DNA from: Lutjanus erythropterus
Taxonomy: Eukaryota; Chordata; Actinopteri; Lutjaniformes; Lutjanidae
Reading direction: 5' to 3'
Assembly: GCA_020091685.1 (NCBI GenBank)
Contig: CM034611.1
Coordinates: forward strand, 1,427,261-1,491,260
DNA length: 64,000 nt
Part shown: positions 1 to 13,000 of the stretch, piece by piece
Layout: the number at the start of each line of letters is the position of its first letter
Position numbering within the stretch: position 1 is the first letter of the stretch
Notes under the pieces: model-generated
What the model was told of the DNA's origin: nothing
What the model saw: the letters and a program-made list of their open reading frames with translations, nothing else
Database searches by the model: none
Made by a program: the position numbers and the translations under genes

Positions 1-360
1 CTTCATCGGTTTTAAAATAACTCAGTGTTTGAATTCTCTGCCTCTGAGAAATGCAGCTAAAAATGAGCCAAGTTCAAAAGCATGAAATATGTAGGGTAGC
101 TGTATGTAATTCTGTTATAGAGGATCAAATCCTTTGTTTCTGAATGTTGTTCAGGGAAAATACCATCTTTTTTTTATACAGTATTTACACAGCAGGAGCC
201 TGGTTGTTGTTCAAGAATGTGAAGTTATATTTATAGACTGAAGTTCTGTGTATAAAAGATTTTTTTTCTGTGAACTGCTGTGTGTATTTTTTATTCAGTG
301 AAATATAATTCCAATAGGCCTTTCAAGAGTTTGGACGAGGCAAAAAGGTGGGGAGGGAAA

Positions 361-410
361 TGTGAGGTTCAGTTAACTTTGTACAGAAACAGTCAGTAGT
401 CATCCCTCTT
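361..410 (+). repeat. AGGTTCAGTTAACTTTG dispersed-repeat fragment
   Basis: GAGGTTCAGTTAACTTTGTA followed by CAGAAACAGTCAGTAGT is nearly identical to 28563-28600. It belongs to the ACTTGAGTA-type family. Confidence 0.5.
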
Positions 411-416
411 TTTTTC

Positions 417-420
<4 letters not shown>

Positions 421-494
<74 letters not shown>
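421..494. repeat. (GT)37 microsatellite
   Basis: 74 bp of uninterrupted GT. The Cys/Val open frame through it is an artefact. Confidence 0.98.
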
Positions 495-495
<1 letters not shown>

Positions 496-1558
496 AGTAG
501 TCTATACATCAGAGCTTTACAGTAAATCGATTAAACATACAGATTTTCAGACTCCAGAATGTTTCAGCAGAATCATTTCCTTCCTGCTTCAGTCAGGACG
601 GTTGGTTTTGGACCAGGATCTGTTTTACAGAGACTTCCTAAGTCTCACATCCTGTCTTAACTGTTTGGTGACCGAGTTAGGACCTGATTTAAGAAATGAG
701 CCACTTCAGATGAGCAGTTCTTCAGAACAGATATCGTTTGTATCAGTAGATTTGATTTAAACTGTGTGTGGGATTCATCAATACTTTCATATTTCCTGTT
801 TGTTCTTTGATAAGACCACATGCACAAAAGTCAGCTTGTGTTTTGTTCTGAGAAATATTCATAAAGATGAAGGCAACATCATTTACTTTAGAAAAACTCA
901 GAAGAAAAAGATCAGGGACAGCCTTACAACATCTGCTAAAAATCCTTGAAAAAAATGTCCAAATTATTAGAAGAAACCTTTCCAACGAGCTCCAGGAGTC
1001 AGAGTCAGTTTATTTACCATTTGCAGCAGGTTCTACATTGGACATGAAAAAAAAACAGTTCATCGATAAAAGTTTGTAAGCACATGTGACACATAAGGAA
1101 ACTTTATGCAGGTAAAAACAAGAAACCACAGTGCAGATATTTAAAGTCATCATAAGAAAAAGATCTGCATTTGTAAATTATAATTCTGGCACACCAGTGA
1201 TATAGTATTGATTAATTAAATGTGGGCATAAATTGATCAGTCTGTGATTAGAGACAGATTTAAATGAGTTACAGAACCTGGAATAAGAAAAGCTAAAGAG
1301 GAACTGACTTTGGTTCTCCACTGTTGAACTCTTAGAGAATAATTCTAGGCCTCTTTACTGTGGAAGAACAGCGCCCCCTATCTGTGTCGTGCTACAAAGT
1401 CATCCAGCAAATTTCTTTCTCTTTTGTTTGAAATAATTGTAATAATGTCTCTTTGTCAATGATTAACTGATGTGAAGTGGTGATAAAATCCACTTTTTGT
1501 CCAGAATCAGTCAAAAAATGAGGAAGACAGGCTCTTCTCTCTCTCTCTCTCTCTCTCC

Positions 1559-1608
<50 letters not shown>

Positions 1609-2690
1609 TCTACAAATCCGTGTCTTCCTGGGAACGAGGGAAGATCTAAACTGTCTCAGTGAAAATACACAGAGCTCAGATGATGTGTGGTTGCGCTGCT
1701 GTATTTGGTGATTATGTCTGAGAGGAAATATTTACTCAGTCTAAACATCTTAGTTCTCCACTTAATGAGACGGGCACTTCTCCTGATGACTGACGTGCAC
1801 TCTGCTCTAAATATAACCAGAATAATAACACACGCTCGCATTAGTTACTGGCCCGCCTGAGAGGAGATTTGACCGTGTTTGTGTTTTGGATATCGGCTTC
1901 CAAATGTGAAGCAAGAGGAGGATTTTCAAAATAAATGTCAGTTCGGGAGAGGCGTCGGATCAGTTGGACTGTAGGACGTGTTTCCAGGAACGTAGGACAC
2001 ACCCCCCAAAAATAATCTTAAAAAATTAAGAAATTGAAGATTGTTTGACAGGTGGATGTAAAGATATTATTGGTTGGAACTGTTTGGTTCTAGCTTATGT
2101 AAACATGTCATATTTAGTTTTAGAAGAAGAAAAGATGACTGGATTTACTACTCAACTTTAAGTTTCATTAGTATTTTTAATCAACTACTATTGATCTAGA
2201 AAGGCTGACCTCTTTTTTTTTTATTTTTGGTAGTGTACATATCAGCACTTGAACAGCTCAGGAAGTTTACAAATTTATATATTCAATAAGTTTGTTGAAT
2301 ACAGAAAAGTTTTAGTACAGTGCTGCTGGTAGCTGACTTTTCTGTATTTTGACCTCTTTCAGCCACAGGCGGTCACATGACTTTCTGCACAGCTGGAGAT
2401 GCATCTTGGTTGCTTAGCGACTATCATTGTCTCCATCAATAAAACAGAGATATAACAACAAGATATAACGTATTGATTACTGAGCTGATCGATGGATTTG
2501 TGACCTTTAAACGGATCATTTGTAAATGTGACATCGGCACGTTGAGTCCCGCCCAGTCGAGCCCGCAGCTCCCCTCAACAGTTAACGTTTCCCACAATGC
2601 ATTCTGATTGCTTCCCCCCGTCAGGAAACTCAATCCTCAGCAAGGACGTGGTTTGATACACCGAGGAATTCCATTATGTTAGACACGCTG

Positions 2691-2693
<3 letters not shown>
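495..2693. other. Intergenic; no gene seen
   Basis: AT-leaning DNA with the compound CT/GT array. Open frames of 60-80 codons lack family features. Confidence 0.6.
1534..1608. repeat. Compound (CT)n-(GT)n-(GC)3 microsatellite
   Basis: About 42 bp of CT with one CC interruption, then about 28 bp of GT, then GCGCGC. Confidence 0.95.

Positions 2694-2741
<48 letters not shown>
2694..2741. repeat. (GT)24 microsatellite
   Basis: Uninterrupted GT. An inverted partner (CA)n lies about 120 bp downstream. Confidence 0.97.
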
Positions 2742-2743
<2 letters not shown>

Positions 2744-2858
2744 AATCAGATTCCCTGTAGGTGAGGTCACTGTTAGCTGTCAGGCATTTCATCACTTCAG
2801 TGTCTGGTTATCAACAGTGTGCAGCATCTGGCTCGATCCCATGACTCACATATAAGCT

Positions 2859-2863
2859 ACACA

Positions 2864-2922
<59 letters not shown>
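2859..2922. repeat. (CA)n microsatellite
   Basis: About 64 bp of CA with one CATA interruption, followed by CCCTCTCTCTCTCTC. Confidence 0.97.
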
Positions 2923-2925
<3 letters not shown>

Positions 2926-5487
2926 CTCTCTCTCTCTGCTGTACATGTATCAGCTGACAGTTTGGAGTAGTGTGTGTGCCAGAATCCTCTCCTGTGTAAA
3001 GAGGCTCTTCAGGTGGAGAAACTAAACTAAACTAAACTGTGAGTTTGGACCGACTTCTAAAACACACACACACACAGTTTAAAGGGACAGTTCTGGCTTT
3101 TTTAGGTGTGGTTGTATGAGGTACTTCTCCATAGTCGACACCTTCAGTTTGGAGGAGCAGCAGGAGTACCGGTGCTAAGCAGTGTCCTGCTGCGGACGGG
3201 GTCAGCAGCAACATTTAGAATATTTTCACCACTTACAGACAGATCTTTCTGACAGGAAAACCAATGTTATACAGACCTGACAAGATTTTGTGGGCTCTTT
3301 TTGGGATCTTTGTGGCTTAAAATGTCAGATTTCATGACATTTTTTGTATAAGTCATTAAAAATCAAACTCAGTATAAACAGCAAGTACAAAAGTATACAA
3401 AAGTAAATATTCTAAATACGGTGTACAATTAAACTGATATTGATGTTTTAGGTGTCTAAAATAAGCTTAGCTTGCTGTCCCTCTCTGTTTCTCCACACTT
3501 GGGGGACGTGCTGAGTAATCATGAGTTACTCTACACTGGTCTGGTTCTTCAGTTGGAGCTCGTTGTTATTTTTTGTATCCAAAACATTTAAACTGTCCTT
3601 CAGTCATAAATGAGAAAGTGATTCTCTAAATCCAATAAAAAAACAAACATGAAAATAATAAAATGAAAAAAAGAAGTATTCAGAGATCTGCCCTTCATGT
3701 CGAAACAATTTCATGCAGCGCAGCTGTAAATAACCACATGACTCAGCCTCTAAACCTCAGCAGGAGTTTGTTTTTCTTTTATTTTCTCTGATGACTCACT
3801 TCTGTCAGACCTTGTATCAACCAGGAAGCCTTTTCAGCAATCAAAACCCTTAAAAAAAGGATAACGGTGTTCTTGTGCTGAGAATAAAACGCCTTTCAGA
3901 GTTCAGACTGCTGAGCCCACGAGCAGGAGATCAAATCTGACCTCAGGTAAAGTTTTCTACACGGATGAATTCAATGATTTATAGTCAGGAAGAATGACAG
4001 GATGATGTGATTCTTTACAGCACGTTGTTCAACAGTGAACCGAGGGTTTTACAGCTGAACACTGTTTTTGAGGACAGTAAGTCACATCCACTCTGTTCAT
4101 TTCCCTCCAGAACTGATCAAACAGGAAACTCTGCAACATTAAACAAGTTCCTGCTCTTCTTTCTTTCTTTATCTAAGTATGTATGTAATTTTGTTTCAGG
4201 AACAAAGTGAAGCCAAATGTGCTTCCAGTCAAATTTTCACACTTCTCCAAAAACTTTTACTTAACATCAGCAAGTTAAATTCAGTATTCTTAAACTTGGA
4301 CACTATTTTCCCATGTTTTTGTGTCTAACACCTCGTCCTGATAGGGAAAAACATGTTAATACAAGGTGTAGATGCATCATGATTAGAATTTGATCTGACA
4401 ACATCTGGACGTAGTTTGGCTTACATTGTGTTTGGATCATAGGTGTAAACACTCAGGATAACTTAGCCGGATACTAACAAACAACTCTCCTCCAGTTGAA
4501 GTCATGAGCTCAAAGTGTTCTTGTAGTCAGGGGCATTTATCTGCACATCCATGCCATCAAGTATGCCGTGAGAACTAGATAAGATAAACCTGAAAACCAC
4601 CTGAAACATGGACGCTCCAGCAGCTTTGTTGGACATGTCCAGACATGTTTTAGCCACCAGAGCCAGAGGACAGTGACAGGATGTTTTTATCATGTTAAAA
4701 ATGTTTTTGCGAAATTGCGAATTTTGACATTTACATGTGAAACTTGTGCTTAAAAATACGTTGATGGAAACATGACAACAGTGCAGACTTTTCCTGTGAA
4801 AGTTATGTACTGTTTTGGGGCAGTATCGTGGGGTCGTAGGAAGTCTGACACACAGTCATTGAGGTTTTTTATGGTACATCAGGAGTCACTTTAATGCAGC
4901 ATCATAGGCAGCTGTCATCTGGTTGTGCGTTGGAAGGTCATCAGCAGCAGCAAGGACAGAGAGGATTGAACTCTGAGTGAAGTGACGAGGCATAAAACCC
5001 CAGTGGAGGAAGCGAAGCTGTACGGTTCAGTGCTTTCATCCTCTCAAAGGAAAACAGTAGGTCGCACCAGCGCCGAGAGATTTAGCCACTGATCACGTGA
5101 AGACAACCGAAACCTCAGTTTGGTGCAGTGAACCCTGAACTCTCCTGCAGGTTTTGGTTTCTTTACCACATGTCAACACTTAGAACGTTTCCTGAGCTTC
5201 ATTTGCACTCTGCACACCCACAAAGCAAACTCACGTGTCCGCAGTTTGTGGTCTGTTCAGCCAGGGTGGTGGTGAGGGGCTTGTTTCATAAGCTGGGGGG
5301 ATTTATCTCGACTGCCTCCTTTTTTATTACCTAATTCCTAAATCCTCATGTGGAGAAGTTGGCGAGGCTGCGGAGAGGAGAGACCCGGTCCAGATCCAGC
5401 ACAAAGACTCTTTTGTTTCTGTGGGACAGAAACCAGCACAGAGTCGTAGTGATGGATACACACCACTAACTGGGTTTTACAGTGTGT

Positions 5488-5519
<32 letters not shown>

Positions 5520-7183
5520 ATTTATAGCTTTTTACTGAGAGTTAGCGGTCAGAGAAAATGTCCTGCACCCAAAAGGTTGAAGACTTTAAACCATAAATAT
5601 CTGTAAAGGTTAATGGTGAGAAGTCGACATGTTCTGCGGAGGTGAAGTGCTGCTCGTTAAAAGTTACTCTGATGGAAGAGAGAGCTGCAAATCACCAACA
5701 CCGTTAACAAAAGGGACGATGTTCCCACCTCGAGATTTAAAGAGAACTTATGAAGAAAGGTGAAATGTTTAGATTGTTTACTAAATGATTAAAACAGAGT
5801 TACATTCAACAACACTAAGACTTAACATAAAATTTCAGTGTTTATACAAGAGATAGAAGCTCATTTTTAAGCACTGGCCTCGGGGACCACCAAGCCTCTA
5901 CATCTAGAGGCTTAAGTACAAATGTGAACATATGTAAAAATAATTCAGAAAAGATGTGATGTTCCTGAAGGCATCGTTTCCAATAAAAAAGCAGGCTCAA
6001 CTTCTGGTTAACTGAGGAAACTGGTAGCAGACACTGCAGTACATTTTGTCCTTAGATGTGTCAGATTCTGGACACTTAAGGCCCTAAAAAAAAAGAAAGC
6101 GCAAGGTGCAGTGGTTTTAATTTATTCAAGGCAGTGAACAGTGGGATACACCTATCAGCTGTGCCCAAATGCCTTGATTAATTCATGGGTGAATTTTGAG
6201 TCAGCATGCAATAAACCAATCAGAAAGTCGGCTCTCATCACCTTTAAGAAGCAGGGACACCAGGGGCACAAGCGGCGGCAGCATGACGGTGGATTTACCG
6301 GGAGGAAACTAAGAGAAAAGATTTTTAAAGCCAGGAGACAGCAGACAGCATCAGGCTCTGACAGAAGCAGGGTCGGGCCGGTCTGACATCTTGTTCATGT
6401 TGTCTGTTATAGATCGTTGTATTAAAGAACTTATGGGTACACCTCGTGGTACCGGTCTTTCTGCCGCAGCCGTGGCCACAGAGCGACCTGCAGTGAGCGA
6501 GCGCCTGTGAATATTCCCACATGGAGTCGCTCTGGAAGATGCAACATGACTGTTCTGATCCCTCAAGTCTACCAACATGTCATGTCTAACAGTGAAGCAG
6601 TGAAGAAGAACATCTTTGATTAAAAAACCTGCTTCAGCTTCAAGGCTCTGCGAGGACCGCCGTCTCTCGTTTCATCTCTCACCCCTCGTTTCCTGTGATG
6701 TGGAGCTGATTAGTCTGACCTCCCTCACACTCCAGCGGTTATCATCTCTCTTTCATCCTCTCTCTCCGCTCCCTCCTTTCTCCACCAGCCTTCCCTCTCT
6801 TTGTCCATTTATTTCTGCTGTTATTTATCACTGACAGCTCTCCGTCCGTCACTGCCGTCCCAAACCTTCTCCCTTCTTTCTCTTTTTGTATGTTTTTAAA
6901 ATTTCACTGCATGATTAACTGTAACTGAACTGCAGTGCTGGAAGAAGCAGACGCAGAATATTAACTCAACTTTGTTGTTCTTTAAAACTTTGAAGCTCCT
7001 GAAGGAAATTAAAATGTAGTGGAAACGTGGTTTAAACCACCAGAGGACGGAGAGAGGGCCAGAGGTGTGGACTCGAGTCAGATGACTTGGACTTCACAAA
7101 ATCAAAAAAGACTTGGAACTCAACTTGAACTTTAACACCAATGACTCATGACTACACTTTAACCTTTTTACCTTAAAAAAAGT
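2923..7183. other. Intergenic; no gene seen
   Basis: One GT microsatellite. TTTAAAGGGACAGTTCTGG at about 3077 resembles the inverted end of the repeat at 19.62 kb. A T/C-rich stretch is at 6660-6800. Nothing coding recognised. Confidence 0.6.
5482..5519. repeat. (GT)n microsatellite
   Basis: About 38 bp with one TC interruption. Confidence 0.95.
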
Positions 7184-7495
7184 TCTTAGAAATACAGATG
7201 CTAACTAGAACCGTAAAGTGTTCTGTGGCTTGTCTTCATAGGAGAACACTTTTTGGTTCCTAGAATCTTTTGTAAGTTCCACTTGGGAGCCCTTCAGAGG
7301 GTTCCACCCTGAATATAAAGAGTTGTATCTAAAACCATCTGTGAAAGGTTTTACCCAGAACCCCCCCAGAGGTTCTAACCAGAATGTTTCCACCTTCTAA
7401 GGATGCTAACACGAACCCACCCAGCTTGTTCTACTGAGAACCCTTTTAAATTCCAAAGGATTCGTGTAAAACCCACCCAAGGGTTCTACAGAAAT
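7184..7495. mobile_element. Decayed copy of the GGTTCT-rich MITE
   Basis: It begins GTTCTTAGAAATACAGATGC and contains TTTTTGGTTCCTAGAATC, GAGGGTTCCACCCTGAATAT, CCCAGAACCCCCCCAGAGGT and CCAAGGGTTCTAC. The word content matches the complete element at 42191-42734. Only one degraded terminus (TTCTTAGAAATA) is visible. Confidence 0.6.
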
Positions 7496-10116
7496 TCAGT
7501 ATTCAGTCAAGACAGTACCGGTGCCTTCGTACCGATCTAAGAGAAACCACGACCTGGATGATGTTTAAGGTAAGTCTTAACACATTTTTACTCTTTCTTT
7601 CTTTTCTTTTTTAAATCCAGCAGAAACTGGAGAAAAGTGAGGCAGGTTGCATCTTGTGTGGATTGGAACAGACCAGATTCTTCCTGCGGTGTTTGATTTC
7701 AGTATCTGTAATCAATGAGAGTTCCAATGAAAGCATTAATGAGACCAGAGGAAGTATCATCTCTGTCCTCTGCTGTCCTGACCCAGAAACAGGACTGAGG
7801 TGGTCTGAGCAGGTCCTGGCAGCCGTACAAAACGTCCTCTCTGCCTCCAGGTTTTTCTCACTGTGCCAATCTGCTGCTTTTGTCCGCTGACATTTCACTC
7901 TGAGACGTCTCGGTCCTTCCTCCAGGCGATGACTTCGCTCCTTCTTTTATCCACGCAGCAGTTTTTCTTCTCACCGAGACAATCGAGCTGTCCCCGCGGG
8001 TCTGACATGGATTCTTCCTGCTCTTTCATTCCCCTCTGTCCTTTTCCCTTCTGTTTATGCAGAAGAATAAAAGCCAAACAAGAGGACAAAAGGTTTACTG
8101 ACAGCTGAGAACAAAGACAGAAATGCTTATAAAACTGCTCCTTTCACACTCGCTGTGTGTGTCCTTGGACTCCACCTTCTTATGAAACTCAACCTGCTGA
8201 TATCTGGGCCTTTCTGGAGGTTTCCATCAAACATCAGACCCTTAACCAACATGGACATCATTTCCTGAATGCATCTATTGTAATGCACAGATTCCACTGG
8301 AGACATTAAAGCTTTGCTCTTTTGCTGCACACTTGAGTTTCAAGTCTGTGGTTTTGAGTGAAACGTTGACGTATCGGAGGAATTCTAACGCAGCTTGTTT
8401 GTATGTCATGTGATTGCAATTTTTTAGAAAAGCTGCTGTGAAATCAGATATTTTAGGCTGCAACAATCCCCCAAAAAGCCTGTGAAATTTTGGAGGGACT
8501 GAATAGTTTTAGTTTTAGTTTTCGTTTTCATACCCTGAAAGCTAAATCTTTCCACAGCAGCTGCAGCCAACGTTAACACACCTGCAGCTAGTGTCTAAAC
8601 AGCGTCCTTCATGGACAACAAAACGTCCACATCCTCAGGTGATGAAGGCTAATCAGTGAGTAGGTGTGTGTTAAACAGTTTGAAGGCAGAATGTGCAGGT
8701 GAACAACCAAGTGGTTACAGCTGCAACAATTAATTGAGAGAAAAAAGTCAGAAAATGTGAATATTTTCTGGTTTCTTTACTCCTCTCTGACTGTAAAGTG
8801 AATATCTTTGAGTTGTAGACAAAACAGGACATTTGAGGACGTCATCTTGAGGTTTTGGGAAACACTGATCAACATTTTTCACCAAACATCACCAAACATT
8901 TTCATCGATTAATCATGAAAATAATTAGCAGATCAATCAACTATGAAAATAATTGTCACTTGCAGCACTATGACTGGTTGCCTCCATGCAGTGACTTCAA
9001 ACTGTTCAACACAAACCTACAAGTTGATTCTCCTTCTTATATCCTGGTTTTTTACCAACATGTAATAAAACATTAACAGATTTTTTGGGTGAAAGTTTTG
9101 CACTCAAAATCCACAGTTGGAGCTTATTGTTGTCATGACAACAAATAATTCTCGTCCCTTTTACAACCAAACATCATGTTCTTAAATCAGCCTTGTTTCT
9201 ACACGGTTGCAGGACAGTTTTATTTACTTGTAATTCCCTTTGTTCCTCCCAAACTTCGTCCTTTTTGAGGACATCCCTGTAAAAACGCTGCTGTGGATCA
9301 TATAAAAAGTCTTCTCAACCTCGTTAATCAAACAAGCGACGGTTGTGATCAAAAATCACCAGAGTGTTCTTGCTCCTCCTCGAGGCCTCGTCCTGCGAAG
9401 CGTCTGGAAAGAAGATGAAGAGGTTTAATTGACCTGTGGATCTGAGACCCGACCTGTTTAAAATGGATTTAATCACAGCTCCTGATCGATCGACTTTGTC
9501 TGGAGCAGGAGCCACGGCCCAGTCTTCCAGGAATTAAAGCAGAATAAGCTGAGACTAATTAAAACTGGTCTTAATGGAAGCCTGCGCTGACTGATGTTTG
9601 GTGGTTTGATCCACAGAGTTATTAGCTGTGTTTTGGATGCAGAGTGAATCAGGGAAGCCTCACTAACGAGCATTCAGCTCGTTATTATTCATGTGATTCT
9701 TTGTATTGATTTCTCCTCAGCAATCGTGTCTCTTTATTTGAGGATGTTCTTTGGAGGCTGGAAGCTGCTACAGAGGAGAAACTCAGAGCTGTCTGCAATT
9801 ATGTTTTCTTTTCTCACTTAATTATTGTCAGACAGTGAATGTGTCACATTTTCTTTCACTGAATACATTTCTCTAAATTCAAAGTTTAACGCAGCAGATG
9901 AGAAAACACTTTTAAATGGTTTTATTTTTATTTTCAAACTTTTGAAGAAGTTGTGGGAAAAATCAGTCATTTGTACTCTCATACTAATTTTAGATTCATT
10001 TTTAACTCTAATTAAATCATTGTTTAACTTAAATTTGTGTTGCACCAACTAAAAATGAAGAAAGATTAGATTTAATCCTCTTTTTAAACCTCAGTTTAGT
10101 TTTAACTTAATGATGT
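7496..10116. other. Intergenic; no gene seen
   Basis: Short random frames only; no conserved domain or splice-consistent exon recognised. Confidence 0.6.
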
Positions 10117-10485
10117 TTTATTGGACTTTACTGTCATAAGTGTAGCATTGTCAGTGTGGCAGTAAATGTACAGTTCAAGTTACAGTGTGTCAGTTAATAA
10201 ACGCTCTTTAAAGCTTCTCAACACCAAGAAAAGCGTCGTCTGCTGTTTCACAGCTGCTGGAAAAGTGACTTGGTTAGTGTTGTACCTTCTGTACAATCGT
10301 ACCCCTGTCAGAGGCTTTGTAATCCAGCTCTGATCTGCAGCATCTTTTAAGTAAATCCATGATGATAAATTCAAACCCTGAATGTCTTCTGTGATTTACA
10401 TATTTTTCCGTTTTGAAAACTGTTGTTGTTGTTGTTAGCATGTTGTTAGCCGCCCACTGGCATTCTGTCGACCAATCGGAGGCTG
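10117..10485 (+). repeat. Dispersed repeat A, copy 1
   Basis: It shares ordered words with 53887-54292: TTTATTGGACTTTA, GTGTAGC/GCGTAGC, CAGTAAATGTACAGTT-AGT, AGTTAATAA, AACACCAAGAAAAG, a GGAAAAGTGA block, and GTTGTTAGC-GCCCACTGGCA. Same orientation in both places. Family not identified. Confidence 0.7.
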
Positions 10486-10639
10486 TGTTCCTGATGTGTG
10501 TGACAGTTCTGATCCTCAGGTGAATTGAAAGATCAATGCATTGATCACAACATGAGATTGACCCTTCAAAATAAAAGCTGCAGTAATGCTGGTAAGATTG
10601 CAGTAATGCAGTTGTCATCACAGCCCCACTGTGATCCAG

Positions 10640-10730
10640 TACTGACTGTAAACTGACACCTGAGGAGGTTTAACTTCTATAATAACCGCCTTTTTGAGAT
10701 GGATTGAGTAAAATGATTCTCTGCTATCGA
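10640..10730 (+). repeat. Dispersed repeat B, copy 1
   Basis: TGAGGAGGTTTAACTTCTAT.. and GAGATGGATTGAGTAAAATG followed by ATTCTCTGCT recur at 23485-23560. It lies just past repeat A and may be part of the same original element. Confidence 0.6.
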
Positions 10731-11085
10731 GGCTAACCAACCTCTTTTATTCTTACCAGGCCCCCCGGTATTATTTATTTAGTTATTTATTTAAATTTAA
10801 ATTCAGTGCAGCAGTGTTGGAGAGGAGGATGTTGAACAAAGTGACCACCTTCTCCATCACAGACTGGACAGACAGCAGAGCTCTTTATCAAACAGACTGA
10901 TAACAGCTTCACTGTCACAAGAACAGGAACAGGAAATCTTTCCTGCCGCAGGCAACAACACTCTATAACACCTCAGCTCTGTCTAACAGAGAATTATTCT
11001 TCTCTGCTCTGCAACTTTATTTCCACGGTCACTACTTCTATTTTATATTTGCTGTAGTGCATCCTTGTATATTACATGCACTACG

Positions 11086-11135
<50 letters not shown>

Positions 11136-11181
11136 CATCCATCCATCCATCTATCCATCTATCTATCTATCTATCTATCTA
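11086..11181. repeat. (TATC)n tetranucleotide microsatellite
   Basis: About 96 bp of TATC units with a central block of CATC variants. The Tyr/Ile/Ser/Pro open frame through it is an artefact. Confidence 0.97.
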
Positions 11182-12404
11182 TTTACCAACCAGAGCTCTG
11201 CTTAATTTAAAAGCTGGATTCACTCAATTTAAACCTGTTTTTTCTAAAGTCTAAACTCTAATCTTAGGTTAAATTAATCTTATAAAAATAACAGAAGACA
11301 GCATCATCAAGTCGGTGTTCTGACTTGTGTGTGTGTCTGTATATTATTAACATTTAACCAAAATCAGACTCAGATAGTTATGAAGTTTTTGACCCGTGCT
11401 ACATGCATGTATTTGAGTTTTGGCCGTCATTGAAATAAAAATTGTAAAAGTCCATTCTTACATTTATGTCATGTGTTTCCTGTTAGCACTTTTTTGCAGT
11501 TTTGTTCGACACATTTCTGTTTCAGGCTTTAGTTTCAGTGTTAATATTTGATGCACTCCATGTTTTAGATGTTATGCTGTGAGTGTTTTGTCCTCACAGG
11601 CCACCATACAGAGGGCTTCTCTTAAATCAGCAGTGCTGTAAAACTACAGGAGCAAAACAAACAAGTGCAGCAGCTTTTATAGAGGAAGTCTGCAGAGTTT
11701 GTTCATTCAGACCAAACCAGATCAGATTCCAAGTGTTGTGAATTTAAAAGTCACTGTGTGTTTCTTCTGTAAAGTCAATAAAAAGATTTTATAGAAAGAT
11801 TTTATAACCAAACATCAAAGCTTCTCTGTGGCTCTGAGCCTGTTTGAAGTTTTTATTCTATCAAAGAGATTCTCTGTTGGTTTTCTAAGTTTCCTGGAGA
11901 AAAAAAGAAACCCTCAGAGATTTCTGTCAGTTCATTATTTTCTGTCTGAATCAGACTTTTTTTTATCCTCCATATTTTTGTTTGTCTTGTCTTCTTTCTG
12001 TTCTTCTTTCCTTCCTTCTCTTTATTCAGTAAAGTTATCCTGACTGTCTTAACACCCAACACTTTGATAGATCAGTTGATGATTGATCAGATTTGATAAC
12101 ATTTTATCAGCTCTGAATCTGCTTATTAAATCTTTTATTTATCTTAATTTTTCTTTAATTTGTTTGATGGGTCTAAAGCCCTTTCCACACAGAAATCGCG
12201 CAAAACTGCCGCTATGAGTCCTCGTCTCGCTGTCACTTCTGTGCTTTTTACGTTGAAACAAACAAACATCGCTGTAATTCTGCGGCAGTGTGTGATTTTA
12301 GACATCAGGGTGGAGCTGTGACCCACAATCAGATGATCAGAGGCACAAACGTGCAACAGCCTGCATCATCACTTTATGAAACAGGAGGCAGTCGTGTTCA
12401 TGTC
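11182..12404. other. Intergenic; no gene seen
   Basis: Unique-looking AT-rich DNA; no feature recognised. Confidence 0.55.
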
Positions 12405-12550
12405 AAAGTTAGCATGTTAGCATCGACATTATGAGCATTTTAGCATGCCGATGTTAGCGTTTAGCCCAAAACACCTCGATATACTGGCTCCTTCACCATG
12501 TTCATCATTATAGCTTGTTAGCATGCTAACATTTGCTAATTAGCACTAGA
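12405..12550 (+). repeat. TTAGCATGCTAACATTTGCTA-type dispersed repeat
   Basis: GTTAGCATGTTAGCATCGAC, CATTTTAGCATGCCGATGTT and GTTAGCATGCTAACATTTGC followed by TAATTAGCACTA form a chain of palindromic GCATGC/TTAGC words seen widely in fish genomes. No coding potential. Confidence 0.6.
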
Positions 12551-12559
12551 CATGTTTGT

Positions 12560-12830
12560 TGCATTGTCTTTTTTTTTGTCTTGTTACGTCTTTTTACGTC
12601 TTACCTTGTCCATCGCTTTACATGTTGATATGTTGTTTTTCGTCATGTTTTTTGCATCTTGTTACATCTTTTTTTGTCTCATTATGTCTTTTTGTCTAAT
12701 ATGTTTTCCACCTTTTTTCATTTAGTTATGTCCTTTGTTGTCTTGTTACGTCATTTTTCATCTTGTTGTGTCTTTTTTGTCTTAGACGTCTTACCTTGTT
12801 TTTCATCTTGTTCTCAGAACAAAAAGATGT
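12560..12830 (+). repeat. Degenerate CTTGTTACGTCTTTTTTGTC minisatellite array 1
   Basis: Loose tandem units of about 18-25 bp: TCTTGTTACGTCTTTTTACG, TCTTACCTTGTC, TCTTGTTACATCTTTTTTTG, TCTCATTATGTCTTTTTGTC and so on. Related arrays are at 15238-15362, 27257-27438 (opposite strand) and 40535-41005. Apparent open frames here are Leu/Phe/Ser-rich artefacts. Confidence 0.6.
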
Positions 12831-12889
12831 GGGACTTGGGACGTGTCAGTTACACACACTGTTGACACGTGTTTATTACGAATGTCCTC

Positions 12890-13000
12890 CACCGTACTTC
12901 ACCCCTTCAGCTGTGACAAACCGATCACTGGTGGTTGATGTAAAGTGCATCATGACTGCTGCACCAGCGTGGGAACGTCACCACAGATACCAGACTTAAA
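12890..13000 (+). repeat. Dispersed repeat D, copy 1
   Basis: CACCCCTTCAGCTGTGACAA, ACCGATCACTGGTGGTTGAT and GTAAAGTGCATC match the copy at about 43395-43560 (same strand). Confidence 0.55.

Noticed and set aside
425..760. 111-codon open frame starting with a Cys/Val run
   Set aside because: Made by the (GT)37 array; the downstream part has no family feature. The same applies to Cys-Val or His-Thr frames at 15556-15963, 18437-18744, 22924-23204, 48073-48294, 54779-55266, 55809-55991, 57171-57496 and 61697-62117.
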